Below, piece after piece: positions 43,068-51,262 of a DNA stretch of 64,000 bases. This stretch comes from Altererythrobacter sp. KTW20L (lineage in GTDB: Bacteria; Pseudomonadota; Alphaproteobacteria; Sphingomonadales; Sphingomonadaceae): positions 62,001 through 126,000 of the forward strand of contig NZ_JAMFLH010000001.1 in the NCBI RefSeq assembly GCF_023501975.1, written 5' to 3'. The notes below the pieces were generated by a model. That model did not search any database. It had not been told where the DNA came from and saw only the letters and a list, made by a program, of their open reading frames with translations. Position numbers and translations under genes: made by a program. Each line of letters opens with the position of its first letter. The first letter of the stretch is position 1.

Positions 43068-43278
43068 GGCGCGGGGTCATAGCTCTTTCATGCGGTCAGT
43101 CCCAAGACTAGCATGGCATGGTTAACAACCCCCGCCCGGCCCGGCGTGCGGGGATTAGGACTGTTTCAACCTTTGCACTTTATTCACCAAGTTCCGCGAT
43201 GACGGACACGTGATGAAGCGGACGGGGGCAGGCGAGCTGGCGACAGCCCCGGCCCGCAAGTGTAAAGGTAACGCGACG

Positions 43279-44841
43279 ATGAGTGCTTTTGGACGCAAGC
43301 CCGGAGTTGGTGGCATGGGCGCAGGTGCCCGGCCCGCTTTCGGCGTGGCCAAGCCCATGCGCGGCGGCGGTGCCTCCGTTCCCGGCGGCCAACCCAGCTC
43401 TGCGGTGCCTGGCGGCGCGCCGGCCGGCGGCGAGCAGTTCCCTCCAATCCCTGGCGATCCCGCCGGTGCCCTTGGCGAAGCGGGCGCCAGCGCTGCCTAC
43501 AATCGCGGCGACGATGCCATGTCGCGCCTGTCGGACCGTGCCAACGCCATCAACGACGCGCCCACAGAGGCAACTGGGTTCGAAGCTTCGGTCCACAAGA
43601 TCAAGGAACAGGTGCTGCCGCGCCTGCTCGAACGCGTCGATCCCGAAGCAGCCGCCACTCTATCCAAGGAAGAACTGTCGGAAGAATTCCGCCCGATCAT
43701 CCTCGAAGTGCTGGCCGAGCTCAAGATCACCCTAAACCGCCGCGAGCAGTTCGCGCTGGAAAAGGTGCTGATCGACGAATTGCTGGGCTTCGGGCCGCTG
43801 GAAGAGCTGCTCGGCGATCCGGACGTGTCCGATATCATGGTCAACGGCCCGGACCAGACCTACATTGAAAAGAAGGGCAAGCTCCAGCTTTCCACCATCA
43901 AGTTCCGCGACGAATCGCACCTGTTCCAGATTGCCCAGCGCATTGTGAACCAGGTCGGCCGCCGCGTTGACCAAACCACGCCGCTGGCCGACGCCCGCCT
44001 CAAGGACGGTAGCCGCGTCAACGTCATCGTGCCGCCGCTGTCCCTGCGCGGCACGGCGATCTCCATTCGTAAGTTTTCCGAAAAGCCGATCACCATCGAT
44101 ATGCTGAAGGGCTTTGGCTCGATGAGCGAAAAGATGGCGACCGCGCTCAAGATCGCCGGTGCCTGCCGGATGAACGTGGTCATCTCGGGCGGTACGGGTT
44201 CGGGTAAAACGACCATGCTCAACGCCCTGTCGAAGATGATCGATCCGGGCGAGCGCGTGCTGACGATCGAAGACGCGGCCGAACTTCGCCTGCAGCAGCC
44301 GCACTGGCTGCCGCTGGAAACGCGCCCGCCGAACCTTGAAGGCCAGGGCGCGATCACCATCGGCGACCTCGTCAAGAACGCCCTGCGTATGCGTCCTGAC
44401 CGCATCATCCTGGGCGAAATTCGTGGCGCGGAGTGTTTCGACCTTCTTGCCGCGATGAACACCGGTCACGATGGTTCGATGTGTACGCTCCACGCCAACA
44501 GCCCGCGTGAATGCCTTGGCCGTATGGAAAACATGATCCTGATGGGCGACATCAAGATCCCCAAGGAAGCCATCAGCCGCCAGATCGCTGAATCCGTGGA
44601 CCTCATCGTGCAGGTCAAGCGCCTGCGCGACGGTTCGCGCCGCACCACCAACATCACCGAGGTGATCGGGATGGAAGGCGATGTGATCGTGACGCAGGAA
44701 CTGTTCAAGTTCGAGTATCTCGACGAGAGCGAGGACGGCAAAATCCTCGGCGAATTCCGCTCAACCGGCCTGCGCCCCTACACCCTCGAAAAGGCGCGCC
44801 AGTTCGGATACGATCAGGCCTATCTGGAGGCGTGCCTCTGA
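43279..44841 (+). CDS. cpaF: CpaF/TadA-type secretion ATPase
   Basis: Hexameric ATPase that powers assembly of Flp/Tad pili, 520 residues. A long Gly/Pro/Ala-rich N-terminus (1-85) is followed by the conserved domain with IDELLGFGPLEELLGDPDV, Walker A SGGTGSGKTTML, an Asp box EDAAELRLQQPH and Walker B RIILGEIRGAE. The rest of a cpa/tad cluster is not in the window. The ATG at 43279 follows AAAGG. A hairpin terminator follows. Confidence 0.93.
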   Translation: MSAFGRKPGVGGMGAGARPAFGVAKPMRGGGASVPGGQPSSAVPGGAPAGGEQFPPIPGDPAGALGEAGASAAYNRGDDAMSRLSDRANAINDAPTEATGFEASVHKIKEQVLPRLLERVDPEAAATLSKEELSEEFRPIILEVLAELKITLNRREQFALEKVLIDELLGFGPLEELLGDPDVSDIMVNGPDQTYIEKKGKLQLSTIKFRDESHLFQIAQRIVNQVGRRVDQTTPLADARLKDGSRVNVIVPPLSLRGTAISIRKFSEKPITIDMLKGFGSMSEKMATALKIAGACRMNVVISGGTGSGKTTMLNALSKMIDPGERVLTIEDAAELRLQQPHWLPLETRPPNLEGQGAITIGDLVKNALRMRPDRIILGEIRGAECFDLLAAMNTGHDGSMCTLHANSPRECLGRMENMILMGDIKIPKEAISRQIAESVDLIVQVKRLRDGSRRTTNITEVIGMEGDVIVTQELFKFEYLDESEDGKILGEFRSTGLRPYTLEKARQFGYDQAYLEACL

Positions 44842-44844
44842 CCA

Positions 44845-44864
44845 GCGGACCCTTTCGGGTCCGC
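44845..44864 (+). terminator. Hairpin terminator after cpaF
   Basis: A perfect 8-bp stem GCGGACCC / GGGTCCGC with loop TTTC lies directly after the cpaF stop. A TTT follows seven bases later, so the U-tract is imperfect. Confidence 0.5.
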
Positions 44865-44881
44865 CGGCCTTTGAATACTCC

Positions 44882-45112
44882 CTATCCCCCCAGCCAGCCT
44901 TTCACCGCTACCAGCAGCAGCCCGAAGCCGATCGTGGCAAAGGCGAGGAACAGCGGCGTCCACGGCATGCAGCCGACGCGGTCGATCTGCTTGCGTCGCG
45001 CGCGTCGCCAGTCGGCCAGCAAGGCCACCACCGCGAGCATCAGGAAGGCGCCGCCCCACAGGCCCACAATCGTCGCCTCGCTGGCAAAGGTGATGAAGGC
45101 TGGCCAGTGCAT
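44882..45112 (-). CDS. Small two-helix membrane protein, sphingomonad hypothetical
   Basis: A 76-residue protein with two hydrophobic helices (ATIVGLWGGAFLMLAVVALL; LFLAFATIGFGLLLVAV) around a basic loop (DWRRARRKQIDRVGCMPW). Function unknown. It resembles short sphingomonad proteins with a CMPWTPLF segment. The start at 45112 is the best ATG; an upstream in-frame ATG at 45151 adds 13 residues. It is convergent with cpaF. Confidence 0.55.
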   Translation of the reverse strand: MHWPAFITFASEATIVGLWGGAFLMLAVVALLADWRRARRKQIDRVGCMPWTPLFLAFATIGFGLLLVAVKGWLGG

Positions 45113-45188
45113 CGTGACCGCGCATATGTGCGGGACCGGGGCCGCTTGCAATGCTTGAACAAAAGTGCCCGCGCTCTATGGCGAAGGA

Positions 45189-46106
45189 ATGAGCGCCAGC
45201 GAACACGATCGACCGATGCTGGCTCTACTTGTCCGGCTGGGCGGGATCCTTGGCCTGTCGATCATGGCGGCATTGATCAAACTGGCGTCGGAACGCGGCA
45301 TCCACCTTGCCGAGATCATTTTCTGGCGGCAGTTCACCACCCTGCCGATCATCCTCGCCTTTGCCGCCCTGACCACCGGTGGCGTGCGGCAACTGGCGAC
45401 CAAGCGCCCGGGTGCCCATGCGATGCGCGGGATTTATGGCGCCATCGGCATGGTGTTCAATTTCGGCGCGGTGATCCTACTGCCGCTGGCCGAGGCAACG
45501 ACAATCAATTTCTCCGCGCCGATCTGGGCGGTGATCCTGTCGATCGTGCTGTTGAAGGAGAAGGTCGGCTGGTGGCGCTGTTCGGCGGTGCTGGCAGGCT
45601 TTGCCGGCATCCTGGTCATCACCCAGCCCGGCGGATCGCATATCCCCTTGCAAGGCGCATTGGTGGCGATGGGCGGGGCCTTCATGATCGCGCTGATCTC
45701 GATCCAGATCCGCGACCTGTCGAGCACGGAAAAGCCCATGGCTATCGTGTTCTGGTTCGCCGTGCTCAGTTCGCTTTGTGCCCTGCCCTTCATGCCGTTT
45801 GTCACCAAGGCCCATACCGGCGAGGAATGGCTGATCCTGCTGGGCATCGGGCTGGCGGGCACCTGGGGCCAGCTGATGATCACCGCCGCCTTGCGATATG
45901 GCAAGGTGTCGAGCGTTATCGTGATGGATTACTCCGCCATTGTCTGGGCCACCCTGCTCGGCTTCCTGCTGTTCGCGGTGCTGCCGCCCGCCAGCACCTT
46001 TGTCGGCGCACCGCTGATCATTGCGGCCGGCATCATCATTGCCTGGCGGGAACGCGTCGTATCGAAGCGTCGCTTTGCCGACTTGCGCGATTCCACCAGC
46101 ATCTGA
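45189..46106 (+). CDS. EamA/DMT-family transporter
   Basis: A 305-residue membrane protein with ten predicted helices and two EamA repeats (LGLSIMAALIKLASERG; GTWGQLMITAALRYGK). It is probably an efflux carrier for small metabolites. It is not clearly related to the EamA gene at 33.9 kb beyond the family. Start ATG at 45189; an ATG at 45216 is also possible. Confidence 0.85.
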   Translation: MSASEHDRPMLALLVRLGGILGLSIMAALIKLASERGIHLAEIIFWRQFTTLPIILAFAALTTGGVRQLATKRPGAHAMRGIYGAIGMVFNFGAVILLPLAEATTINFSAPIWAVILSIVLLKEKVGWWRCSAVLAGFAGILVITQPGGSHIPLQGALVAMGGAFMIALISIQIRDLSSTEKPMAIVFWFAVLSSLCALPFMPFVTKAHTGEEWLILLGIGLAGTWGQLMITAALRYGKVSSVIVMDYSAIVWATLLGFLLFAVLPPASTFVGAPLIIAAGIIIAWRERVVSKRRFADLRDSTSI

Positions 46107-46164
46107 CGCGGAACCGCCCCCGCAACGGAACGTTTGGCGACCACATCCATGAAAGGAATGTCCC

Positions 46165-46293
46165 ATGCGTAAGTTCATCATCGCTGTCACCGCCAGCGTT
46201 TTCGCCTTTGCCGGTACTGCTGCCTGCAACACCGTTTCGGGTGCCGGTGAGGATCTCCAGTCGATTTCGGATGACGTTCAAGAAGAAATCTGA
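46165..46293 (+). CDS. Entericidin-like small lipoprotein (copy 1)
   Basis: A 42-residue lipoprotein with a signal (KFIIAVTASVFAFAGTAAC) and lipobox Cys21. The mature 22-residue part is acidic with the motif CNTVSGAGEDLQSISDDV. This fits the EcnA/EcnB entericidin family, toxin/antidote-type membrane lipoproteins associated with stationary phase in enteric bacteria; in alphaproteobacteria the role is uncertain. AAGGA lies upstream. A paralogue follows 129 bases later. Confidence 0.85.
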   Translation: MRKFIIAVTASVFAFAGTAACNTVSGAGEDLQSISDDVQEEI

Positions 46294-46422
46294 CCGCGCC
46301 ATCGGCGAACGGAATGTTGCGGCGGACAGGGCGATGGCCCTGCCCGCCGTTGACGTTCCGGTGGCGTTAAGATGAACGGGCACAGGGTTGCCGCAACGCT
46401 TTTCAAACGAGGAACAGACACA

Positions 46423-46551
46423 ATGGCTCGCAAGATTGTGCTGGCACTTACAGCCAGCCTGTTCGCCCTGACCGCAACCTCCTGCAACACCGTACGCGGC
46501 GCCGGGCAGGACCTCCAGTCTATCGCCGACGATGTTCAAGAGGCGATCTAG
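46423..46551 (+). CDS. Entericidin-like small lipoprotein (copy 2)
   Basis: A 42-residue paralogue of the preceding gene: signal KIVLALTASLFALTATSC, then CNTVRGAGQDLQSIADDV. Identical length and lipobox position indicate tandem duplication. GAGGAA precedes the ATG. Its last four bases overlap the end of the convergent methyltransferase gene. Confidence 0.85.
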   Translation: MARKIVLALTASLFALTATSCNTVRGAGQDLQSIADDVQEAI

Positions 46552-47138
46552 GCCTTCCGGTATACCAGCATGATATTGTTGGAGGGCATGGCCACGCGCC
46601 TTGTCCGCCGCAGTCCGTTGGCCGCTGCAAGATCATCCATCCAGCCGACTGTCCGCAGGCCCCATGCCGCATTGCGCGCCTTCAGGCTGGCATCGAAGGC
46701 GAGGTTCGATGGAGCGGTCGTCACGCCCACTTCCAGCCACGGACCGTAAAACACCAGGGGCGCACCCGCGGGCAGGATCAGGCCGGCGGCGCGCACCAGT
46801 CCCTCGCTCGCGGCAAGCGGGCTGATATGCACCATGTTGATGCAGAGGATTGCATCGGCCTTGTCCGGCCAGTCCCCCTGGGCGGCATCCAGCGCGAGCG
46901 CCGGGGCGATGTTGTCGAGGCCGGATTCGGCACCCCACGCTGCGATTGATGCGCGGGCGTCGGCCGAAGGATCGCTCGGCTGCCACCTAAGGTGGGGGAA
47001 TACTTGCGCGAAATGCACCACATGCTCGCCCGTGCCGCTGGCCACTTCCAGCACGGTGCCGGTGGCGGGAAGCTCTTCGGCCAGCACGGCGGCAATCGGC
47101 TCGCGATTGCGGGCAGCGGCGGGGGCCTCCTGTTTCAC
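46548..47138 (-). CDS. DUF938 SAM-dependent methyltransferase-like protein
   Basis: A 196-residue protein with AAARNREPIAAVL at the start and LEVASGTGEHVVHFA as the SAM motif, typical of DUF938. The reaction is not established. The GTG start at 47138 overlaps the stop of the ABA4-like gene (GTGA). It is last in a four-gene run (SDR, transporter, ABA4-like, DUF938). Confidence 0.85.
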   Translation of the reverse strand: MKQEAPAAARNREPIAAVLAEELPATGTVLEVASGTGEHVVHFAQVFPHLRWQPSDPSADARASIAAWGAESGLDNIAPALALDAAQGDWPDKADAILCINMVHISPLAASEGLVRAAGLILPAGAPLVFYGPWLEVGVTTAPSNLAFDASLKARNAAWGLRTVGWMDDLAAANGLRRTRRVAMPSNNIMLVYRKA

Positions 47139-47602
47139 CGCTTGAACCCCGGCTTGAGTCCCTTGCGCGGGTTTGCGCGGCGCGCGGCAGGCTCGCGGAT
47201 GAACAACCACACCAGCAGGCCCAGCGGCCCGGCAACCAGGGTGAGCAACAGGACAGGAGCCTGCCACAGGCGCGAGAAGCCCTTGTCGTCGGCATCGCGA
47301 GCAATCCACATGCCGACGAACAGGTCGAACGCCAGGTAATGGATCCAGCCCACCGTGACCCCGGCATCGGACCCGAAAATGGCGCGCACGCCTTCGATCG
47401 ACGTGAAGTTTGCCCCCGATCCGCCGTCGAGCACGCCGACCAGCAGGAGAATGAGCAGCACGCCATAAGCCAGGCAGAGAATTCCCGCCCCGCCATAGAA
47501 CACAACCGTGCGGGCCAGCGCACCGCGCGGGCCGAGCACCAGCAAGGCCCAGCTGGCCAGGGCCAAGGCGTTGGCAGCCCCGAAGATGAAATCCCAGCTC
47601 AT
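47135..47602 (-). CDS. ABA4-like (DUF4281) membrane protein
   Basis: A 155-residue protein with four helices. The hallmark GWIHYLAFDLFVGMWIARDA is found in ABA4/DUF4281 proteins. Plant ABA4 is needed for neoxanthin formation. Bacterial homologues are of unknown function, although many occur in carotenoid-making species. Overlapping ends with the genes on both sides show an operon. Confidence 0.8.
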   Translation of the reverse strand: MSWDFIFGAANALALASWALLVLGPRGALARTVVFYGGAGILCLAYGVLLILLLVGVLDGGSGANFTSIEGVRAIFGSDAGVTVGWIHYLAFDLFVGMWIARDADDKGFSRLWQAPVLLLTLVAGPLGLLVWLFIREPAARRANPRKGLKPGFKR

Positions 47603-48579
47603 TGCCTATCCTTGTCCTGCCGCGCCCAGATCCCCGCCAGGATCGATCCGATCACCAAGTGATAGACCGAGGAGATCGCGCTGGGAACAGGTGCCAGGGC
47701 GGCCTGCAGCGGATTGGCAAACTGCGCGGCGAAAGCCGGAGTGGATGCAAGGCTCGCGCCAAGACCGCTGTTCTGCATCCCCACTTCGATCGAGATCGTC
47801 CGCCCGTCGGCCGCGGCAAATCCCATCAGGCGCGGCAGGAACAGGCCGAGCGCAAAACCGGTGGCATGAAGCATGAACACGGCCACCAGCAGCTTGCCGA
47901 AATGGGCCTCGATCAAGTCGCGCGAATTGCCCACGATGCCGCCCACGATCAGCACGATGGCCAGCACCGATACCAGCGGCGAGAACACCGCGATGCGCCG
48001 CGTGAGGTTCGGGAACAGGGTGTTGAGCGCCGCGCCTGCCACCACCGGAATCAGCACAATGGCGACCATCTGGCGCAGCAGGCTCCACCGGTCGATCTGG
48101 ATGAACACCCCGCCCAGCCAGTCTGTCAGCAGCGGCGTGAGCAGGATGGCAGCGAGCGTGGAACAGAGCGTCATCGTCACCGACAGCGCCACATTGGCGC
48201 GGGCGAGATAGGCCACCACGTTGGATGCCGTGCCGCCGGGGCAGCAGGCAACCAGCACCAGCCCCACGGCCAGCCCCTGCTCCAGCCCGAACAGCATGGC
48301 AAAGGCGAGCCCCGCCAGCGGCATCACGGTAAATTGCAGCCCCACGCCCAGCGCCACCCGGCGCGGCATGGCGAGAACGCGGCGGAAATCATCGAGCCCC
48401 AGCGTCAGCCCCATGCCCAGCATGATCACGCCCAGCAGCACGCTGACCAGTCCCTGCCCGCCGATGCTGGTCTGCGTAACCCAGGTGAAATGGGCTGGCT
48501 GGATCCACGCCCAGCCCACGCCCAGCACGGTCCAGATGGCGAACAGTCCTGTCGCCTTGTCGATCCACCTTGCCAGCAT
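47599..48579 (-). CDS. Bile acid:sodium symporter family (SBF) transporter
   Basis: A 326-residue protein with ten predicted helices. The family's crossover motifs are present: CCPGGTASNVVAYLA and EVGMQNSGLGASLA, which line the sodium and substrate sites. Bacterial SBF proteins carry organic anions such as pantoate or 2-oxo acids; the substrate here is unknown. It overlaps the ABA4-like gene by four bases. Confidence 0.9.
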   Translation of the reverse strand: MLARWIDKATGLFAIWTVLGVGWAWIQPAHFTWVTQTSIGGQGLVSVLLGVIMLGMGLTLGLDDFRRVLAMPRRVALGVGLQFTVMPLAGLAFAMLFGLEQGLAVGLVLVACCPGGTASNVVAYLARANVALSVTMTLCSTLAAILLTPLLTDWLGGVFIQIDRWSLLRQMVAIVLIPVVAGAALNTLFPNLTRRIAVFSPLVSVLAIVLIVGGIVGNSRDLIEAHFGKLLVAVFMLHATGFALGLFLPRLMGFAAADGRTISIEVGMQNSGLGASLASTPAFAAQFANPLQAALAPVPSAISSVYHLVIGSILAGIWARQDKDRQ

Positions 48580-48602
48580 GACGCCTCCCCCCGGGCGAGT
48601 GC

Positions 48603-49289
48603 CTAGCCGCTGTTCCAGCGGGCGGAAAGCCGCATGATCTGGTCATGCTCCTGCACGAACCGTCCCGGCGCCTTCTCGCGCACCGCCTGCAAGGCGGCGG
48701 CAGCAACGTCGGCGGCGCGGATCGAGCGGTACTTGCGCCGCTCGCCTTGAAGCATGAGGTCTGCCAGCGGTGCGCCAAGGGCCGCGATGCGTTCCAGCAC
48801 CCGCATGTCGCCGGTCCGCTCGCCGCGCAGCAGGCCGGGGCGCAGCAGGTCGATGCGGGAGAAGCCGCAGCGCCCCAGCCCCGCCTCCATCTCGCCCTTG
48901 GTGCGCATGTACAGCGCCTTGGCAGAAGGGTCAGCGCCAACTGAGGACACGGCAACGAAGCCGCGGGCCCCGGCATTTTTCGCCATGCGCGCCACGTCCA
49001 GCACCTGGTCGCGGTCCACCGAGGCGAAGGCCGCTGCGTCCCCGCCCTGTTTGCGGATCGTCGTGCCCAAAGCGCAAATCACGTGATCGGGCGCGATGGC
49101 GGCAATCTCCTGCGCCCAGCCCTCCACCGGGGCGAGATGCACTTCCATTAATGAGCCCGGCGGCAAGGCCACCTCGCGCCGCGACAGTCCGACCAGCCGC
49201 ACCTCGCTGCGTCCTACGGCCTGCTCCAGCACGCAGCGCCCGACCAGCCCCGAAGCGCCGAGCAGCAATACCCGCAGCGGATCAGACAT
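48603..49289 (-). CDS. NAD(P)-binding atypical SDR
   Basis: A 228-residue Rossmann protein with the dinucleotide motif LLLGASGLVGRCVLEQA and SSVGADPSAKALYMRTKGEME (a YxxxK-like segment). It resembles the HTATIP2/NmrA-like atypical SDRs, which act as reductases or redox sensors. The ATG at 49289 overlaps the dgt stop by eight bases. Reaction unknown. Confidence 0.82.
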   Translation of the reverse strand: MSDPLRVLLLGASGLVGRCVLEQAVGRSEVRLVGLSRREVALPPGSLMEVHLAPVEGWAQEIAAIAPDHVICALGTTIRKQGGDAAAFASVDRDQVLDVARMAKNAGARGFVAVSSVGADPSAKALYMRTKGEMEAGLGRCGFSRIDLLRPGLLRGERTGDMRVLERIAALGAPLADLMLQGERRKYRSIRAADVAAAALQAVREKAPGRFVQEHDQIMRLSARWNSG

Positions 49290-50442
49290 TCGACAGACCC
49301 TCGGGCACGTCGCCGAAAATCCGCCTGTGGCAGTCGATGGCATAGCGATCAGTCATGCCGGCGATGAAGTCGGCAATGTGGCGGGCACGCAAGGCTGCGT
49401 CGGCCGGCAGTGTCTCGCGCCAGCCCGGATTCATCAGGGAGGGGTCCTGGTCGAAGGCGGCATAGAGTCGGGCAATCACCTTGTGCGCCACCCGCGCTGT
49501 CTCGACCTGTTCGGGGTGGTAGTAGAGCCGCTCGTAAAGGAAGGCCTTCAGACGCCGCTCGCGCGATGCCCATTCGGGCGAAAACGCGGCGACAGCACGG
49601 CCCGCCTGGCGCACGTCCTGCACCGAGCCCATGCCCGAAAGGTTGGCCTTCGTGGTCTCGATCAGGTCGTTCACCATGGCCCCGATCTGGTCGCGCACAA
49701 GTTCGCGCAGTTGCAGGGGCTGTGGGGCGTCAGGGTGGCGAGCGCGGACGGCATCCCATTGTTCGCTGAGGAAATCGAGCGTCAGCAAATCGTCGAGCTG
49801 GAGGAAGCCTGCCCGCAGGCCATCGTCGATGTCGTGGTTGTCATAGGCAATGTCGTCGGCCAGCGCGGCCACTTGCGCTTCGGCCGAGGCATGGAGGTGC
49901 AGGTCCATCGGGAAGGCCGCATCCAGTTCCTGCAAGGCCCAGCCGGGTGCGGCCACGGGGCCATTGTGCTTGGCGAGGCCTTCCAGCACTTCCCATGACA
50001 GGTTGAGCCCCTCGATATCGCAATAGGGCCGCTCCAGCCGCATCAGCACGCGCAGGCAATGTTCGTTGTGGTCCCACCCGCCGTGCTTCTCCAGCGCGCC
50101 TGCCAATGCGTCCTCACCCGAATGGCCGAACGGCGGATGGCCGATATCGTGGGCCAGGCACAGGGCTTCGGCCAGGTCCTCGTCCAGCCCGAGCGACCGC
50201 GCCACCACGCGACCAATCTGAGCCACTTCCAGGCTGTGGGTTAGGCGGACGCGGTAGTGATCGCCATCGGGCGCGACGAACACCTGCGCTTTGCCCGCCA
50301 GCCTGCGGAAGGCGATCGAATGGATGATCCGGTCGCGGTCCCGCTGGAAGGCGCTGCGAGGGCCGCGCGTGCCGCCGCCATGCTGCGGAAACTCGCGCCC
50401 GCGGCTGGCGGCAGGATCGGCGGCATAGGGGCTGGATGACAT
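49282..50442 (-). CDS. dgt: Deoxyguanosinetriphosphate triphosphohydrolase-like protein
   Basis: A 386-residue HD-domain hydrolase that splits dNTPs to nucleoside and triphosphate. The metal site is His in RLTHSLEVAQIG, His-Asp in LAHDIGHPPFGHSGE and Asp in ALADDIAYDNHD. The length fits the shorter Dgt class found in alphaproteobacteria. It probably helps balance dNTP pools. Confidence 0.92.
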   Translation of the reverse strand: MSSSPYAADPAASRGREFPQHGGGTRGPRSAFQRDRDRIIHSIAFRRLAGKAQVFVAPDGDHYRVRLTHSLEVAQIGRVVARSLGLDEDLAEALCLAHDIGHPPFGHSGEDALAGALEKHGGWDHNEHCLRVLMRLERPYCDIEGLNLSWEVLEGLAKHNGPVAAPGWALQELDAAFPMDLHLHASAEAQVAALADDIAYDNHDIDDGLRAGFLQLDDLLTLDFLSEQWDAVRARHPDAPQPLQLRELVRDQIGAMVNDLIETTKANLSGMGSVQDVRQAGRAVAAFSPEWASRERRLKAFLYERLYYHPEQVETARVAHKVIARLYAAFDQDPSLMNPGWRETLPADAALRARHIADFIAGMTDRYAIDCHRRIFGDVPEGLSNV

Positions 50443-50498
50443 GGCAGCGGGCTAGAGGTCGCCCGCCCGCGTGACAACGGGAACAGTTGGGGAACCCG

Positions 50499-51194
50499 TC
50501 AGTCGCTGCCCAGCAACCATTCCGCCGCGCGGGTCAGGTGGATGCGGGTGCTGGAATAGATCGGTAGCACGTTGGCATCCACCATCACCACCATTTCCAG
50601 TTCGGTTGCGCCCAGCACGACCGCTTCGGCGCCCTGCTGGCCCATCTCGGTGATGATGGTTTTCAATACCCGCTCGGCAGGACGGGTAGCACGGCCGGCA
50701 ACCAGTTCGTCATAGACGATCCCGTCGACCTTCTCGATGTCCTCCATGTCGGGCGGCAACAGGTCGATCCCGCGCGCCACAAGCCGTCGACGATAGAAGC
50801 TGCCGGTGGCGACATTGCGCGTGGCGACGAGGGCCGCGCGCTTCACCCCGTCGGCCGCCATGGCATCGCCAACGCATTCGGCGATGTGCAGCATGGGCAC
50901 TCCGACCGCCGCCTCGACTTCGTCGTAGACGCGGTGCATCGAATTGGCGGCGATAAGGATCAGCCCCGCGCCCGCCGCCTCCAGCCGCCTGGCCGATGCG
51001 ACCATGGTTTCGGCCGCGCGCGCCCAGTCCTCGTCGCTCTCCAGACGTGCCAGCCCGGCGAAATCGTGGTTCTCGATCAGCATGGGCGCGCTGGCAGGAG
51101 CGCCTTTCGCCCGCTGGTAAATCGTGTTGATCTGTTCGTAATAGCTGCGGGTGGCGATCCAGCTCATCCCCCCGATCAGTCCCAGCTTGCGCAA
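50499..51194 (-). CDS. Aspartate/glutamate racemase family protein lacking both catalytic cysteines
   Basis: A 231-residue member of the Asp/Glu/hydantoin racemase family (LGLIGGMSWIATRSYYEQIN). The usual catalytic cysteine positions are Ala83 (ILIAANSMHRV) and Ala196 (VVLGATELEM), confirmed in the DNA as GCC and GCA codons. E. coli YgeA has Thr/Cys at these places; classical racemases have Cys/Cys. This protein probably cannot run the two-base racemisation and may have another role. The start is TTG at 51194 with AAGGA seven bases upstream. Confidence 0.75.
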   Translation of the reverse strand: MRKLGLIGGMSWIATRSYYEQINTIYQRAKGAPASAPMLIENHDFAGLARLESDEDWARAAETMVASARRLEAAGAGLILIAANSMHRVYDEVEAAVGVPMLHIAECVGDAMAADGVKRAALVATRNVATGSFYRRRLVARGIDLLPPDMEDIEKVDGIVYDELVAGRATRPAERVLKTIITEMGQQGAEAVVLGATELEMVVMVDANVLPIYSSTRIHLTRAAEWLLGSD

Positions 51195-51262
51195 AATGTG
51201 ATCCTTCTTCGGCTTTGCCCCCGAAAAGAAACGATCCCCTGTCTAACTGGTAGAGAACGTCA

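Noticed and set aside
43116-43126. CtrA-like half-site ATGGTTAA upstream of cpaF
   Set aside because: Only one half of the TTAA-N7-TTAA motif is present, so it is too weak to claim.
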